Below are positions 43,319-52,305 of a stretch of DNA of 64,000 bases, piece by piece (positions within the stretch are counted from its first letter, which is position 1; each line of letters opens with the position of its first letter). Source of the DNA: CAYNHT01 sp964397485 (lineage in GTDB: Bacteria; Bacillota_I; Bacilli_A; RF39; UBA660); assembly GCA_964397485.1 (NCBI GenBank), contig CAYNHT010000002.1:182326-246325 (forward strand). Reading direction: 5' to 3'. The notes under the pieces are model-generated. The model did not search any database, was not told the origin of the DNA, and saw nothing but the letters and a program-made list of their open reading frames with translations. The position numbers and the translations under genes were made by a program.

Positions 43319-43669
43319 ATGGAAAAAAAATTACCGAAAGTTTTTGCTAATAAGATAGATAAGGAACTGAAAAACAATGAAAAGGTTTATTATGAAAAAA
43401 AAGAGAGTACTAAACCTGATGAAGAAACTAGAATAAGTGAAGTTGATATAGACATGCAATTGCCCGATTTAAAAAATAAAACAGTAAGACAAAAGATTAA
43501 TGCTATATTCAATTCGCCTACCTATGTATATAAAGCTGAGGTAGACATTAAACTTAAATCGGGAACGATAACAAAAAAAATAATCGGAAAGAACACCAAA
43601 AATTTAATAACTATAGATGATGAACTAATACCAATAATAGATATTGAAGATATTAATTTTAGCAAATAA
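43319..43669 (+). CDS. Conserved hypothetical protein
   Basis: 116 residues, charged, no signal or membrane helix. The N-terminal half is lysine/glutamate-rich and disordered-looking, while the C-terminal half (TVRQKINAIFNSPTYVYKAEV...GTITKKIIGKN...IDDELIPIIDIEDI) is a small beta domain. Family not recognised. TAGGAGGG precedes ATG 43319. Converges on the CotZ-like gene. Confidence 0.6.
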   Translation: MEKKLPKVFANKIDKELKNNEKVYYEKKESTKPDEETRISEVDIDMQLPDLKNKTVRQKINAIFNSPTYVYKAEVDIKLKSGTITKKIIGKNTKNLITIDDELIPIIDIEDINFSK

Positions 43670-43697
43670 AAAATAGGCAATCAAGCCTATTTTTTTA
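43669..43697. terminator. Bidirectional terminator, hypothetical / CotZ-like
   Basis: AAAAATAGGC/GCCTATTTTT stem (43669-43678 with 43685-43694), AATCAA loop, T run. Confidence 0.88.
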
Positions 43698-44144
43698 TAA
43701 ACAATCTACAAAAGTATCTTGTAAGCATCTTATAGCACATACACAGTTTAAATTCATAGTAAAGAAGCTATTTGTTGCTACATAAGGAATAGCAGCTGCC
43801 GTTGTTTCATCAAGATTTGGTGCTAAAACTCTAAAAGTACAGCAACAATCATCTAATTTTTCTACTCTAAATACGCTTGAACAAGTTACCCCAGGAGTTC
43901 CGCATGTACCATCTGTCTTAGTTGTTGGCATTTCCCATGGTGTTCCATTACCACAACAAGTATAAAGCATTACTGGTCTTGTGTTACAACCAAGACATGC
44001 TGCACTTGATCCTCCTAGAAAACCTCTGTCACATGTATCTAAACAATCTTTGCCTCCGCAATCAGCGTTTTGTTGTAAAATCAATATAACTTTGAGAATT
44101 TCGGCAATGCATTTGCAACTATTATCATTGTTATTATTACACAT
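43695..44144 (-). CDS. Spore coat protein, CotY/CotZ family
   Basis: 149 cysteine-rich residues (over 20 Cys). Matches the CotY/CotZ coat/exosporium family: an N-terminal Cys/Asn stretch, SSVFRVEKLDDCCCTFRVLAP core and MNLNCVCAIRCLQDTFVDCL end. In Bacillus these proteins crosslink by disulfides into the outer crust. ATG 44144 with an AAGGGG site 8-9 bp upstream is preferred over GTG 44153. It is the strongest sporulation marker in the window. Confidence 0.88.
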   Translation of the reverse strand: MCNNNNDNSCKCIAEILKVILILQQNADCGGKDCLDTCDRGFLGGSSAACLGCNTRPVMLYTCCGNGTPWEMPTTKTDGTCGTPGVTCSSVFRVEKLDDCCCTFRVLAPNLDETTAAAIPYVATNSFFTMNLNCVCAIRCLQDTFVDCL

Positions 44145-44359
44145 ATAATCCACCCCTTCTTATATTTTCAATAATAGCATATTCATAATACATAAAAGAG
44201 TGTGAACGATTTACCTATAAACTTTTTATTTAAGTCAAAAGTTGATTTACTATAATAATAAACAATAAGTATTTGTATTGCAATTTTTGCCATATTATGG
44301 TAATATTATAGAGGTTAACCTATAGCAACCAGGGGGATACAAATAGGAGTGGTTTTTTG

Positions 44360-45070
44360 ATGGTAAACTTTATAATATGCGATGATAATAAAGCAATTAG
44401 ATCAAATGTAATAAGTATAATTGACAAAGTTATGATGAAAAATCAATTAATGTACAAAACTCATGTGTTTGAGGATTATGACGATTTGTTTTATAGAACA
44501 GTTAAAAGTAAAAAGTCGTGTAAAGTATATATTTTGGACATTGAAACGAAAACTTCGTCTGGAATTGATGTTGCTAGGTATATAAGGGAAAAAGATGTTG
44601 ATAGTATTATTATTTTTTTAACATCCCATGATGAGTTAGGATATACAATTTTAAAAAGCGAGTTTCTCTTTTTGTCGTTCATATGTAAGTATGATGATTA
44701 TGAAAACAAATTAAAGTCATCAATAACAAAAGCTTTGGATATTTTAGGCCAAAAAAATATTATTAGATTTGAAGACCAAGGTGCATTATATACAATACCC
44801 GCTAATGATATCTTATATATAACAAGAGATAGCATAGATAGAAAATGTGTTGTAAAAACCGAATATGCACAGTTTAGAATAAATAAAACTTTAACTGAAA
44901 TGTTGGAGATGGTGGACGGTAGATTTAAACAATCACATCGTGCATGTATTATTAATATGGATAGGGTAAGAGTTGTAGATTATCATAAAAAAAATATAAT
45001 TTTTGATGATGCTAGTTCGATAGATCTGCTATCAGCTAGTTTTAAAAAGGAAGTAGGTAAAAAATGTTAA
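44360..45070 (+). CDS. agrA: AgrA-type LytTR response regulator
   Basis: 236 residues: a receiver domain (1-125) with acid pocket D8/D9 and phospho-acceptor D60 (VYILDIETKTSSGID), then a LytTR DNA-binding domain (about 137-235; IPANDILYITRDSIDRKCVV, FKQSHRACIINMDRVRVVD). The first genes of an agr-type quorum system: it overlaps the AgrC-like kinase by 7 bases. ATG 44360 after GGAGTGG is used; a TTG one codon earlier cannot be excluded. It would activate the agrBD unit, which lies convergent at 46400-47185. Confidence 0.9.
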   Translation: MVNFIICDDNKAIRSNVISIIDKVMMKNQLMYKTHVFEDYDDLFYRTVKSKKSCKVYILDIETKTSSGIDVARYIREKDVDSIIIFLTSHDELGYTILKSEFLFLSFICKYDDYENKLKSSITKALDILGQKNIIRFEDQGALYTIPANDILYITRDSIDRKCVVKTEYAQFRINKTLTEMLEMVDGRFKQSHRACIINMDRVRVVDYHKKNIIFDDASSIDLLSASFKKEVGKKC

Positions 45071-46368
45071 CTGTATTGAATTATTTTTCTAGCAGCATTG
45101 TTACTTCATTTGCATGTTTATATGCATCCTCTAAACTTATGAAAGAAAAAGTCGATTATAAATCTTGTCTTTTTTGGATATTAGTAGCTATTAGTTCAAT
45201 GTCTCTTACTTTTTTATATGTGGTAACAGATAGTGTCATTAGGATGGTAATCAATTATATGACATTTGTTATCGCAAATAAGATATTATTTAAAAAGAAT
45301 ATTCTTAACACTTTTTTTTATACTTTTATAGCGTTATTCCTATTCATTCTTGCTGAAATAATATATACAATGACTACTATAAGTATAATGGGGATAACAA
45401 TAGAGGAATTTAAAGAAATATTTTTCGGTAATGTTTTTGCTAACGCAATAATTTCATTAATTGTACTAAGTTTAGTTAACATAAAAAAAGTAATTAACAT
45501 ATTTAGCAAAAATAATTTTGAGACTCACTTTAAAACGAAAAAAACTATAATAGGTCTATTAGTTTTGTCTATATTAGTATTAGCTATTTTGCTATATTAC
45601 ATTTATTTTGATGTATCTATAATGGCAGGGCTCATTTTTAACTTAATTTTAGTAGGTATGTATATGCTAATAATACTAAATTTGTTTAAAGAAAAAAATG
45701 ATAATTTTAAAATGCAAGTTGAATACAAAGTTTTAATTGATAATTTAAGCGAATATGAGAGAATGCTTGAAATGCAACGTATTAATAATCATGAAAATAA
45801 AAATCATATGATTGCAGTAAAGGGAATGATAGACTCTAAAGATAAAAAAACTAGAGAATATATTGACAGTTTGATAAATATAAAATACAAAGATGATGAA
45901 GAACTTTTATTCAAAACGAAAAAGCTACCTATAGGTGGTTTGCAGGGATTAATATATCAAAAGTTATTAATAATGAAAGAAAAAAGTATTAATGTTAGTT
46001 TAGAAATCAGTAAAAATTTAGATAAGTCACTACTTGATAAGGTTAGCACTAAAACAAATCAACACATATGTACTATTGTAGGCGTTGAACTAGATAACGC
46101 GATAGAGGCGGTTGAAGACTTAAATGAGAAGAATATTGGGATTCATGTATATAATGATGAAAATAATTTTTCTATAACAATTTCAAATAATTTTGAAGGT
46201 AAATTAGAATTAGAAAAGATTGATAATAAAGGATACACAACAAAAGGAAAAGGACATGGTTATGGACTTAGTTTAGTTAAACAAATTATTGAAAAAAATA
46301 ACCAATTAACCTTGGAAAGAGAAATAATAGGAAATATATTTAAACAGAAATTAAAAACCAAAATATAG
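45064..46368 (+). CDS. agrC: AgrC-type sensor histidine kinase
   Basis: 434 residues. Six to seven membrane helices (1-210) form the peptide-sensing part. The cytoplasmic kinase has a HPK10-type phospho-acceptor region (RINNHENKNHMIAVKG, likely H243) and an ATPase domain with GVELDNAIEAV (N box) and KGHGYGLSLVKQII (G box). It receives the cyclic peptide made from AgrD. It overlaps agrA by 7 bases and ends inside a strong bidirectional terminator facing agrD. Confidence 0.9.
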   Translation: MLTVLNYFSSSIVTSFACLYASSKLMKEKVDYKSCLFWILVAISSMSLTFLYVVTDSVIRMVINYMTFVIANKILFKKNILNTFFYTFIALFLFILAEIIYTMTTISIMGITIEEFKEIFFGNVFANAIISLIVLSLVNIKKVINIFSKNNFETHFKTKKTIIGLLVLSILVLAILLYYIYFDVSIMAGLIFNLILVGMYMLIILNLFKEKNDNFKMQVEYKVLIDNLSEYERMLEMQRINNHENKNHMIAVKGMIDSKDKKTREYIDSLINIKYKDDEELLFKTKKLPIGGLQGLIYQKLLIMKEKSINVSLEISKNLDKSLLDKVSTKTNQHICTIVGVELDNAIEAVEDLNEKNIGIHVYNDENNFSITISNNFEGKLELEKIDNKGYTTKGKGHGYGLSLVKQIIEKNNQLTLEREIIGNIFKQKLKTKI

Positions 46369-46390
46369 GCATCTATATTTTGGTTTTTTT
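46353..46390. terminator. Strong bidirectional terminator between agrC and agrD
   Basis: 15-bp perfect stem (46353-46367 with 46374-46388), GGCATC loop, T run on both strands. Confidence 0.92.
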
Positions 46391-46399
46391 GATTCGCTC

Positions 46400-46522
46400 T
46401 TATTTGATTAAACTAGCTGGTGCCTCAGGTTCATCAACATACCAAATCATACACGCTTGGCTGCCTATTCCTGCTGCTCCTATTCCTAAAGCTGCTAAAA
46501 TTGCTGAGAATAATTTTCCCAT
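46400..46522 (-). CDS. agrD: Cyclic lactone autoinducer peptide precursor, AgrD type
   Basis: 40 residues: an amphipathic leader (MGKLFSAILAALGIGAAGIG), a core ending ACMIWYV with the ring cysteine C24, and the conserved DEPEAP recognition tail. AgrB would cleave before or near the DEPEAP and form a thiolactone between Cys and the last core residue. If the cut is directly before D30, the ring would have six residues, one more than usual; a cut after Y28 gives the standard five. A GGAGG site precedes ATG 46522. Downstream of agrB on the minus strand. Confidence 0.93.
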   Translation of the reverse strand: MGKLFSAILAALGIGAAGIGSQACMIWYVDEPEAPASLIK

Positions 46523-46570
46523 GATACTACCTCCTTTACTTCTTTTATGTTTAAAATAATTTAAACCATA

Positions 46571-47185
46571 TTAATTAGGATTTGGTCTATATCTTAAATA
46601 GTTATTGTATGGTAAACTAAATATCTTATATGTTAATGGTGATATTAAGATATTTTGAATAATCAAAGCCATTATTAGGCTATTTGAAATAAAAATATTA
46701 CTAATAGAAATTGATACAAAAACAAATACTATTGCAATTAATGTAGAGATAAATTTATAGATATCTCTTCTTTTTTTATTTATAATTGGCCTTTTATAAG
46801 TGTCAGCTGGAGCATTTTTTAATATAAAGATAATACATATTATACCAACAATAATTTTTGTAATAATATTAACATCTATAAATGTGCATAGATATGGTAA
46901 TACAATGAAAATTATTGAAGAAGAGACTAAGCATATCCAACTTTTAGTAGCGTGCAGTCCAAAAGTTGGCATTTTTATTAAACTATATAAAACTGTAAAA
47001 AGGATTGACTCGTACAATAGGTTGAAAAAATAAGCTAGAGTAATTATAATAATGGTTTTTGTTATTAATATATATATAGCTTCTAGCCCATATTTAATTT
47101 CTAGTATTTTTATTTCATTATAATTTGAGTTATTTTTTATGATTTTTAGACAGTTATCAATAATTATTCCTTTCACAACTAACAC
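46571..47185 (-). CDS. agrB: AgrB-type autoinducer-processing membrane protease
   Basis: 204 residues, about six helices. The cysteine-protease pair H78 (GLHATKSW) and C85, spaced by seven as in staphylococcal AgrB, is intact, as is the KNAPADTYKRPI loop typical of the family. It removes the AgrD tail and closes the ring. Start is GTG 47185 in the best reading; a second in-frame GTG lies at 47176. It is 48 bp upstream of agrD on the same strand and convergent with agrA-agrC. Confidence 0.92.
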   Translation of the reverse strand: MLVVKGIIIDNCLKIIKNNSNYNEIKILEIKYGLEAIYILITKTIIIITLAYFFNLLYESILFTVLYSLIKMPTFGLHATKSWICLVSSSIIFIVLPYLCTFIDVNIITKIIVGIICIIFILKNAPADTYKRPIINKKRRDIYKFISTLIAIVFVFVSISISNIFISNSLIMALIIQNILISPLTYKIFSLPYNNYLRYRPNPN

Positions 47186-47245
47186 CTAACTTCCTATTCT
47201 ATATAGATTCTATCACGTTATTTATGCGCAAAAAAATAAACCGTA

Positions 47246-47318
47246 TAAAACTGGCTTGGTGTCGCCTAAAATGCTAAATTGGTATATATTTAAGTTCAAA
47301 TATTTGATTTTAGACACC
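47246..47318 (-). promoter_or_regulatory. Repeat-rich control region upstream of agrB
   Basis: The divergent agrB/cold-shock gap 47186-47496 holds two partly similar motifs (complement CATTTTAGG at 47265-47273 and CAGTTTTAT at 47245-47253) about 20 bp apart, a typical LytTR site spacing, and an interrupted inverted repeat GGTGTC-TAAAAT (47258-47272) with ATTTTAGACACC (47307-47318). Candidate AgrA sites; the match is moderate. Confidence 0.4.
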
Positions 47319-47496
47319 TAAAAGTAATATTCAAACACATTATGCGTATATCAAACAAAATACAGTAAAATTAAAGATGTCTGTTATATAAAAGGGAGAT
47401 AAATTGTCGAACTTTGACGTCTTAAATTTCTTGAATTATAAAGGCAAAAACAGTATATTTATATTGTAAGGGATTACTAGAAGGGAGAATTTAATT

Positions 47497-47709
47497 GTGA
47501 GAGGTAAAGTTAAATGGTTTAATAATGAAAAAGGGTTTGGATTTATCGAATACAAAGACGGAGAGGATATATTTGTTCATTATTCAGCAATCTTAACAGC
47601 TGGATTTAAGACATTAGTTGAAGGACAGTACGTTGAATTCGAATTAGTACGAACTGATAAAGGGCTACAAGCTAAAAATGTTGTTGAAATAAAAACTGCT
47701 TTAGTATAG
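47497..47709 (+). CDS. Cold shock protein (CspA/CspB family)
   Basis: A 70-residue single OB-fold domain: GKVKWFNNEKGFGFIEYKDGEDIFVHYSAI holds both RNP motifs; length is the family standard. RNA chaperone binding single-stranded RNA. It starts at GTG 47497 after AAGGGAG (47491-47495 region) and has an A/T-rich leader of perhaps 100 bases, as common in csp mRNAs. Terminator overlaps the stop. Confidence 0.95.
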   Translation: MRGKVKWFNNEKGFGFIEYKDGEDIFVHYSAILTAGFKTLVEGQYVEFELVRTDKGLQAKNVVEIKTALV

Positions 47710-47720
47710 TAGTTTTTTAT
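47692..47720 (+). terminator. Terminator of cold shock gene
   Basis: AAAACTGCT/AGTAGTTTT stem (one G-U), 7-base loop, T run; left arm lies in the coding sequence. Confidence 0.75.
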
Positions 47721-47767
47721 TTTTACATAAAATACCATAAAAAAACATATTTTTTCTATGTATGATA

Positions 47768-47776
47768 TGGTATAAT
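47768..47776 (+). promoter_or_regulatory. Extended -10 promoter of hpf
   Basis: TGG plus TATAAT (47771-47776), 22 bp before ATG 47799. Confidence 0.6.
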
Positions 47777-47798
47777 AAATGTAGAAAGGATTGATTAT

Positions 47799-48332
47799 AT
47801 GAGATTTAATATTCGAGGTAATAAAGTTGAGGTAACAGATGCAATTAAAAAATACATAGAAGAAAAAATCGGGAAATTAGATAAGTATTTTGAAAATCCT
47901 GATGATATGACTGCTAATATAGCTATACGTATCCGCGGAATTGAACAAATTGTTGAAGTTACTATTCCTGCTAAAAAAGTTATCTTGAGAGGCGAAGAAA
48001 GCCATAAAGACTTATATGCAGCTATCGATTTAGTTAGCGAAAAAATCGAAAGACAAATAAGAAAAAATAAGACTAGAATGCATAAAAAGGTTAATAAAGA
48101 AAGTATTTCTGGTTTTATCATAGATTTTGAAACAGAACACAATGATAATGAAGAAAATGTTATTGTAAAAAGAAAAACTATAGAAATGAAACCAATGAGT
48201 GAAGAAGAAGCAATTTTACAAATGAATTTATTAGGTCATGAGTTCTTTGTGTTTAGAGAAGTCGAGAGTGCAAATATTTGCGTTATTTATAGAAGAAAAG
48301 ATAACAATTACGGGATTATTAAAACAAATTAA
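47799..48332 (+). CDS. hpf: Long-form ribosome hibernation promoting factor
   Basis: 177 residues. An N-terminal RaiA/HPF domain (1-98; FNIRGNKVEVTDAIKKYIEEKIGKLDKYF) precedes a C-terminal dimerisation domain (about 120-177; EMKPMSEEEAILQMNLLGHEFFVFREVES). Long HPF pairs 70S ribosomes into inactive 100S dimers in stationary phase. The hpf-secA order is the one seen in Bacillus. A terminator separates it from secA. Confidence 0.95.
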   Translation: MRFNIRGNKVEVTDAIKKYIEEKIGKLDKYFENPDDMTANIAIRIRGIEQIVEVTIPAKKVILRGEESHKDLYAAIDLVSEKIERQIRKNKTRMHKKVNKESISGFIIDFETEHNDNEENVIVKRKTIEMKPMSEEEAILQMNLLGHEFFVFREVESANICVIYRRKDNNYGIIKTN

Positions 48333-48352
48333 AGGCTTTTATGCCTTTTTTT
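48331..48352 (+). terminator. Terminator of hpf
   Basis: AAAGGC/GCCTTT stem (48331-48336 with 48343-48348), then T run. Confidence 0.78.
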
Positions 48353-48428
48353 ATATTTCATTAAATTTTCACTATTATTTTTCCCTATTTTTTGATAAAA
48401 TAGGTAATAGACAGGAAAGGATGATTAT

Positions 48429-50921
48429 ATGAACTTTTTAAAAAAGATCTTTGATCATGAATATAAAGAGTTAGAGAGATTTAAAAAAATTGCCGATGAG
48501 GTAATGAAATTGGACAGTCAAATGACTGCGTTAAGTGATGAAGAATTAAAAGGGAAAACAGATTATTTTAAAGATAGATTAGTAAAAGGGGAAACCTTAG
48601 ATGATATCATTGTAGAGGCTTTTGCTGTTGTTCGCGAAGCTGCTTTTCGTGTGATTGGTGAAAAACCTTATTATGTACAAATAATAGGTGGGCTTGCTAT
48701 TCATAATGGAAATATTTCTGAAATGAAAACCGGTGAAGGGAAAACCTTAACCTCTACAATGCCTGCTTATCTTAATGCTTTAACAGGTAAAGGTGTACAT
48801 ATTATCACTGTTAATGAGTATTTAGCAGGTCGTGATGCTGAATGGATGGGAAACATTTATCGTTTCCTAAATCTTACTGTTGGAGTAAATTATCGTGAAT
48901 TAACACCTTCTGAGAAAAAAGAAGTTTATAATTGTGATATTATGTACTCAACAAATAATGAAATAGGGTTTGACTATCTAAGAGATAACATGGTAGTTAG
49001 GGCACAAGATCGTGTACAAAGACCTCTTAACTTCGTTATTATTGATGAGGTCGATTCAGTTTTAATAGATGAAGCAAGAACCCCATTAATTATTTCAGGT
49101 GGATTTTTGCAATCAGCTAATTTATACATACAAGCTGATACGTTTGTTAAAAGTTTAAAAGAAAATGAAGGATTTATCTATGATGAAAAAACTAAGGCAG
49201 TTACATTAGATGCAACGGGGATTGCTAAAGGTGAAAAAGCTTTTGGTGTTTCAAATTTATTCGACATTAATCATACAACTTTAGTTCATTATATTAATCA
49301 GGCTTTAAGAGCTAATTATGCAATGAAAAAAGATTTTGATTATGTTATAGAAGATGGGCGAGTTGTTATCGTTGATCCTTTCACAGGGCGCCTTATGAAA
49401 GGAAGAACTTATTCAGAAGGTCTACACCAAGCTATAGAGGCAAAAGAAGGTGTTAAGATTGGAGAAGAAACGAAGACTTTAGCAACTATCACTTTTCAAA
49501 ATTTGTTTAGAATGTATGAAAAAATTGCTGGTATGACTGGTACTGCTAAGACAGAAGAAGAGGAATTTAGAGATATATACAACATGTATGTAATTCGTAT
49601 TCCAACCAATAAACCAGTTGTAAGAAAAGACTATGGAGATTTAATTTTCGCAACAAAATCAGGAAAATATAAAGCAATTGTTGACGAGATTAAGGAAAGA
49701 CATAAAGAAGGACAACCGGTTTTAGTGGGTACTATTGCAGTTGAAACTAGTGAATTAATTAGTGCAATGTTAAAAAAAGCTGGAGTTCCACACGAAATAC
49801 TTAATGCAAAAAATCATGCTCGAGAAGCAGACATAATTGCTAAAGCAGGTGAAAAAGGTTCTGTTACAATTGCCACAAACATGGCAGGTCGTGGAACCGA
49901 TATTAAATTAACTGATGAAGTTAAAAAAATTGGCGGTTTATGCGTTATTGGGACCGAGAGACATGAATCTAGAAGAATAGATAATCAGTTAAGAGGTAGA
50001 TCTGGACGTCAAGGAGATCCTGGTTTTTCTCAATTCTGTGTATCGTTTGAAGATGAATTAATGGTTCGATTTGGAACAGACAAAACGAAAGGATTACTTC
50101 AAAAAGTAGGCTTTGATGGGGATTTGTCACTTCGAAATGGAATGTTTTCAAAAATGATTGAATCGGCTCAAAAACGAGTTGAAGGGAATAATTTCGATAT
50201 TAGAAAGACATTATTGCAATATGATGATGTAATAAATCAACAAAGAACAATCATATATGAAAAAAGAAATGAAATATTAGATAGTGATTCAATTCACGAA
50301 ACCATAACAAAAACATTTAGAGATTATGTTGAAGATTTGGTTAATAGTCATATAATGCCAGAGGGATTTTTAACTGATAATGATTTATCAGAAATAATGG
50401 AAGTTATTAATGAAAAATTATTAAAAGATAATATTAGAATAGAAGATATTCAAAATAAAAAAGAAGAAGAAGTTATTTCTGTTATTTACAATAGAATACT
50501 TGCTGAATATGAAGAAAAAACAAGTATTATTCCTTTGGAAATAAAAAATGAATTTGAAAAAGCGATTGCGCTTAGAGTTATTGATACACATTGGATGGAA
50601 CATATTAATACAATGGCTCATTTACGAGAAGGAATTCATTTAAGAGGGTATGCACAAGAAAACCCACTTAGAGCTTATACAACGGAAGGTTTCGAATTGT
50701 TTGATGATTTACTTGCTACTGTTGATAAAGAGACGACTATATATTTATTAAATGCAGAAGTAAGACAAAATATTGAAAGACAACAGGTTGCTAAAGGTGA
50801 GGCTGTTGTAGATAAAGAGAAAACAAAGAAACCAAAACCAAAAAAAGTTGTTAAAGTAGGGCGAAATGAAATGTGTCCATGTGGTAGTGGTAAAAAGTAC
50901 AAACAATGTTGTGGAAAGTAA
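48429..50921 (+). CDS. secA: SecA preprotein translocase ATPase
   Basis: 830 residues, the motor that pushes unfolded preproteins through SecYEG. Walker A MKTGEGKTLT, DEAD-type Walker B IIDEVDSVLIDEARTPLI, motor 2 with TNMAGRGTDIKL and GTERHESRRIDNQLRGRSGRQGDPG, and a complete C-terminal zinc motif CPCGSGKKYKQCCG. Length normal. It is followed 12 bp later by a thioredoxin-like gene rather than prfB. Overall sequence fits the essential SecA1 form. Confidence 0.98.
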   Translation: MNFLKKIFDHEYKELERFKKIADEVMKLDSQMTALSDEELKGKTDYFKDRLVKGETLDDIIVEAFAVVREAAFRVIGEKPYYVQIIGGLAIHNGNISEMKTGEGKTLTSTMPAYLNALTGKGVHIITVNEYLAGRDAEWMGNIYRFLNLTVGVNYRELTPSEKKEVYNCDIMYSTNNEIGFDYLRDNMVVRAQDRVQRPLNFVIIDEVDSVLIDEARTPLIISGGFLQSANLYIQADTFVKSLKENEGFIYDEKTKAVTLDATGIAKGEKAFGVSNLFDINHTTLVHYINQALRANYAMKKDFDYVIEDGRVVIVDPFTGRLMKGRTYSEGLHQAIEAKEGVKIGEETKTLATITFQNLFRMYEKIAGMTGTAKTEEEEFRDIYNMYVIRIPTNKPVVRKDYGDLIFATKSGKYKAIVDEIKERHKEGQPVLVGTIAVETSELISAMLKKAGVPHEILNAKNHAREADIIAKAGEKGSVTIATNMAGRGTDIKLTDEVKKIGGLCVIGTERHESRRIDNQLRGRSGRQGDPGFSQFCVSFEDELMVRFGTDKTKGLLQKVGFDGDLSLRNGMFSKMIESAQKRVEGNNFDIRKTLLQYDDVINQQRTIIYEKRNEILDSDSIHETITKTFRDYVEDLVNSHIMPEGFLTDNDLSEIMEVINEKLLKDNIRIEDIQNKKEEEVISVIYNRILAEYEEKTSIIPLEIKNEFEKAIALRVIDTHWMEHINTMAHLREGIHLRGYAQENPLRAYTTEGFELFDDLLATVDKETTIYLLNAEVRQNIERQQVAKGEAVVDKEKTKKPKPKKVVKVGRNEMCPCGSGKKYKQCCGK

Positions 50922-50933
50922 GAGGTAAAAAAA

Positions 50934-51746
50934 ATGAATGAAACAAAAAAAACAATAGCGGTATTAGCAGTTATTGCAGCGGTTATATTAATGATTCCGT
51001 TAGCTTATTATATGAATTATTCTAAAGGAGAAAAAATAGTTAATGCTGTTGAAGAATTATTTAATGATACTGCAATTAATTTGGTATACATCGGAAGACC
51101 TTCTTGTAGTTATTGTGTTCAGTTGCAACCAATATTAGATAAATTTACTAACGATTACAATTTTACATATAATTATATAAATACAGATAAGTTAAACAGT
51201 AAGCAATTAGATAAAGTTCTTGATTTTTTCGAACAAGATGTTTCTAATTTTGGTACTCCATATCTTGCTATTGTTGTTAATGGTGAAGTGGTGTCAGAAC
51301 AACCGGGATATGTAGAGGCTGAGGAATTATTTGAATTTCTACAAACAGGTGGTATAATTGGTGAAAACGAAATTCTACCAGGTGAGGAAACAAACTTAAC
51401 TAACATCAATTATCAGGAATATAATAATGTGTTAGAAAGTAAAACAAAATCAATCCTTTTGATTGCTCAATCTGGATGTGGTGCCTGTGAAAGTGCTAAA
51501 CCAGTTTTAGATGAAATAGCAGGGGACTATGAAATTGAAATTAATTGGTTTGATCTTAGAAAAATAAAATCACAAGAAGAGTATGATGAATTTATGGATT
51601 CTCTAGACTACTACAAGAAAGAACAATGGGGAACGCCATTAATGTTAATTGTAGAAGGAAATGAAGTTCTTGATATCAGTAATGGTTTTGTAGGAAAAGA
51701 TGCATATATTGAATTCCTGAAGAAAAATGGTTTTATTGAAGAATAA
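50934..51746 (+). CDS. Membrane-anchored protein with two thioredoxin domains
   Basis: 270 residues. An N-terminal anchor (7-27) precedes two thioredoxin-like domains outside the membrane: the first (about 40-140) has CSYC (RPSCSYCVQLQPIL), the second (about 155-270) CGAC (SGCGACESAKPVL), each followed by the usual GTP or GTPL turn (FGTPYLAI, WGTPLMLI). Probably an extracytoplasmic thiol-disulfide exchange protein. Lies 12 bp after secA, so it may be made with the export machine. Confidence 0.8.
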   Translation: MNETKKTIAVLAVIAAVILMIPLAYYMNYSKGEKIVNAVEELFNDTAINLVYIGRPSCSYCVQLQPILDKFTNDYNFTYNYINTDKLNSKQLDKVLDFFEQDVSNFGTPYLAIVVNGEVVSEQPGYVEAEELFEFLQTGGIIGENEILPGEETNLTNINYQEYNNVLESKTKSILLIAQSGCGACESAKPVLDEIAGDYEIEINWFDLRKIKSQEEYDEFMDSLDYYKKEQWGTPLMLIVEGNEVLDISNGFVGKDAYIEFLKKNGFIEE

Positions 51747-51766
51747 AATATGAAAGGAGAAAATAT

Positions 51767-52225
51767 ATGAAAAATTTAGTATACGAGAAAGTAAGCGAGT
51801 TCAAAAAGAGATATCCAATGACTTTGAGCTGGCGACTAAAATCACACTGTAAGATTATTGAGAAACACTTAAATGAAGGTGAAGTCGTAAAGTATGCTTT
51901 TGCCGCTCAAAAAAATGATAATCCGCTTGATGTTATAACAACTTATGTTGTTGTACTTACTAATAAAAGAATTTTATTGGGGCAAAAGAGATTGTTGTTT
52001 GGATATTTCTTTACCGCAATCACTCCAGACATGTTTAATGATATAAAAGTTGGCATGGGTATTATTTGGGGAAAAGTTTATATAGATACAATAAAAGAAT
52101 TGGTTAAGTTATCAAACATTCAAAAAGATGCTTTACCAGAAATAGAGACAGAAATTACTGAATATATGATGCGTGAAAAGAAAAAATACGCAGGTCTTAC
52201 GGCTAATAAAGGTGCGAGTGTATAA
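51767..52225 (+). CDS. Bacterial PH-like domain protein
   Basis: 152 cytoplasmic residues. The middle (about 45-110) fits a bPH_3/YokE-type pleckstrin-like fold: EVVKYAFAAQ, TYVVVLTNKRILLGQKRLLFGYFFTAI and GKVYIDTIKELVKL. Function unknown. Starts 20 bp after the thioredoxin gene with AAGGAG, so it is in the secA unit. The terminator lies over its last codons. Confidence 0.7.
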   Translation: MKNLVYEKVSEFKKRYPMTLSWRLKSHCKIIEKHLNEGEVVKYAFAAQKNDNPLDVITTYVVVLTNKRILLGQKRLLFGYFFTAITPDMFNDIKVGMGIIWGKVYIDTIKELVKLSNIQKDALPEIETEITEYMMREKKKYAGLTANKGASV

Positions 52226-52246
52226 AACTTCACCTTTTATTTTTTC
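52208..52246 (+). terminator. Terminator of secA unit
   Basis: AAAGGTG (52208-52214) with CACCTTT (52231-52237), a weak inner helix in the loop, then T-rich sequence. Confidence 0.7.
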
Positions 52247-52305
52247 TAATTGAAAACACTTTTAAATTATGGTATTATATATTTAGGAAAATAAGGAGGT
52301 AAAAT

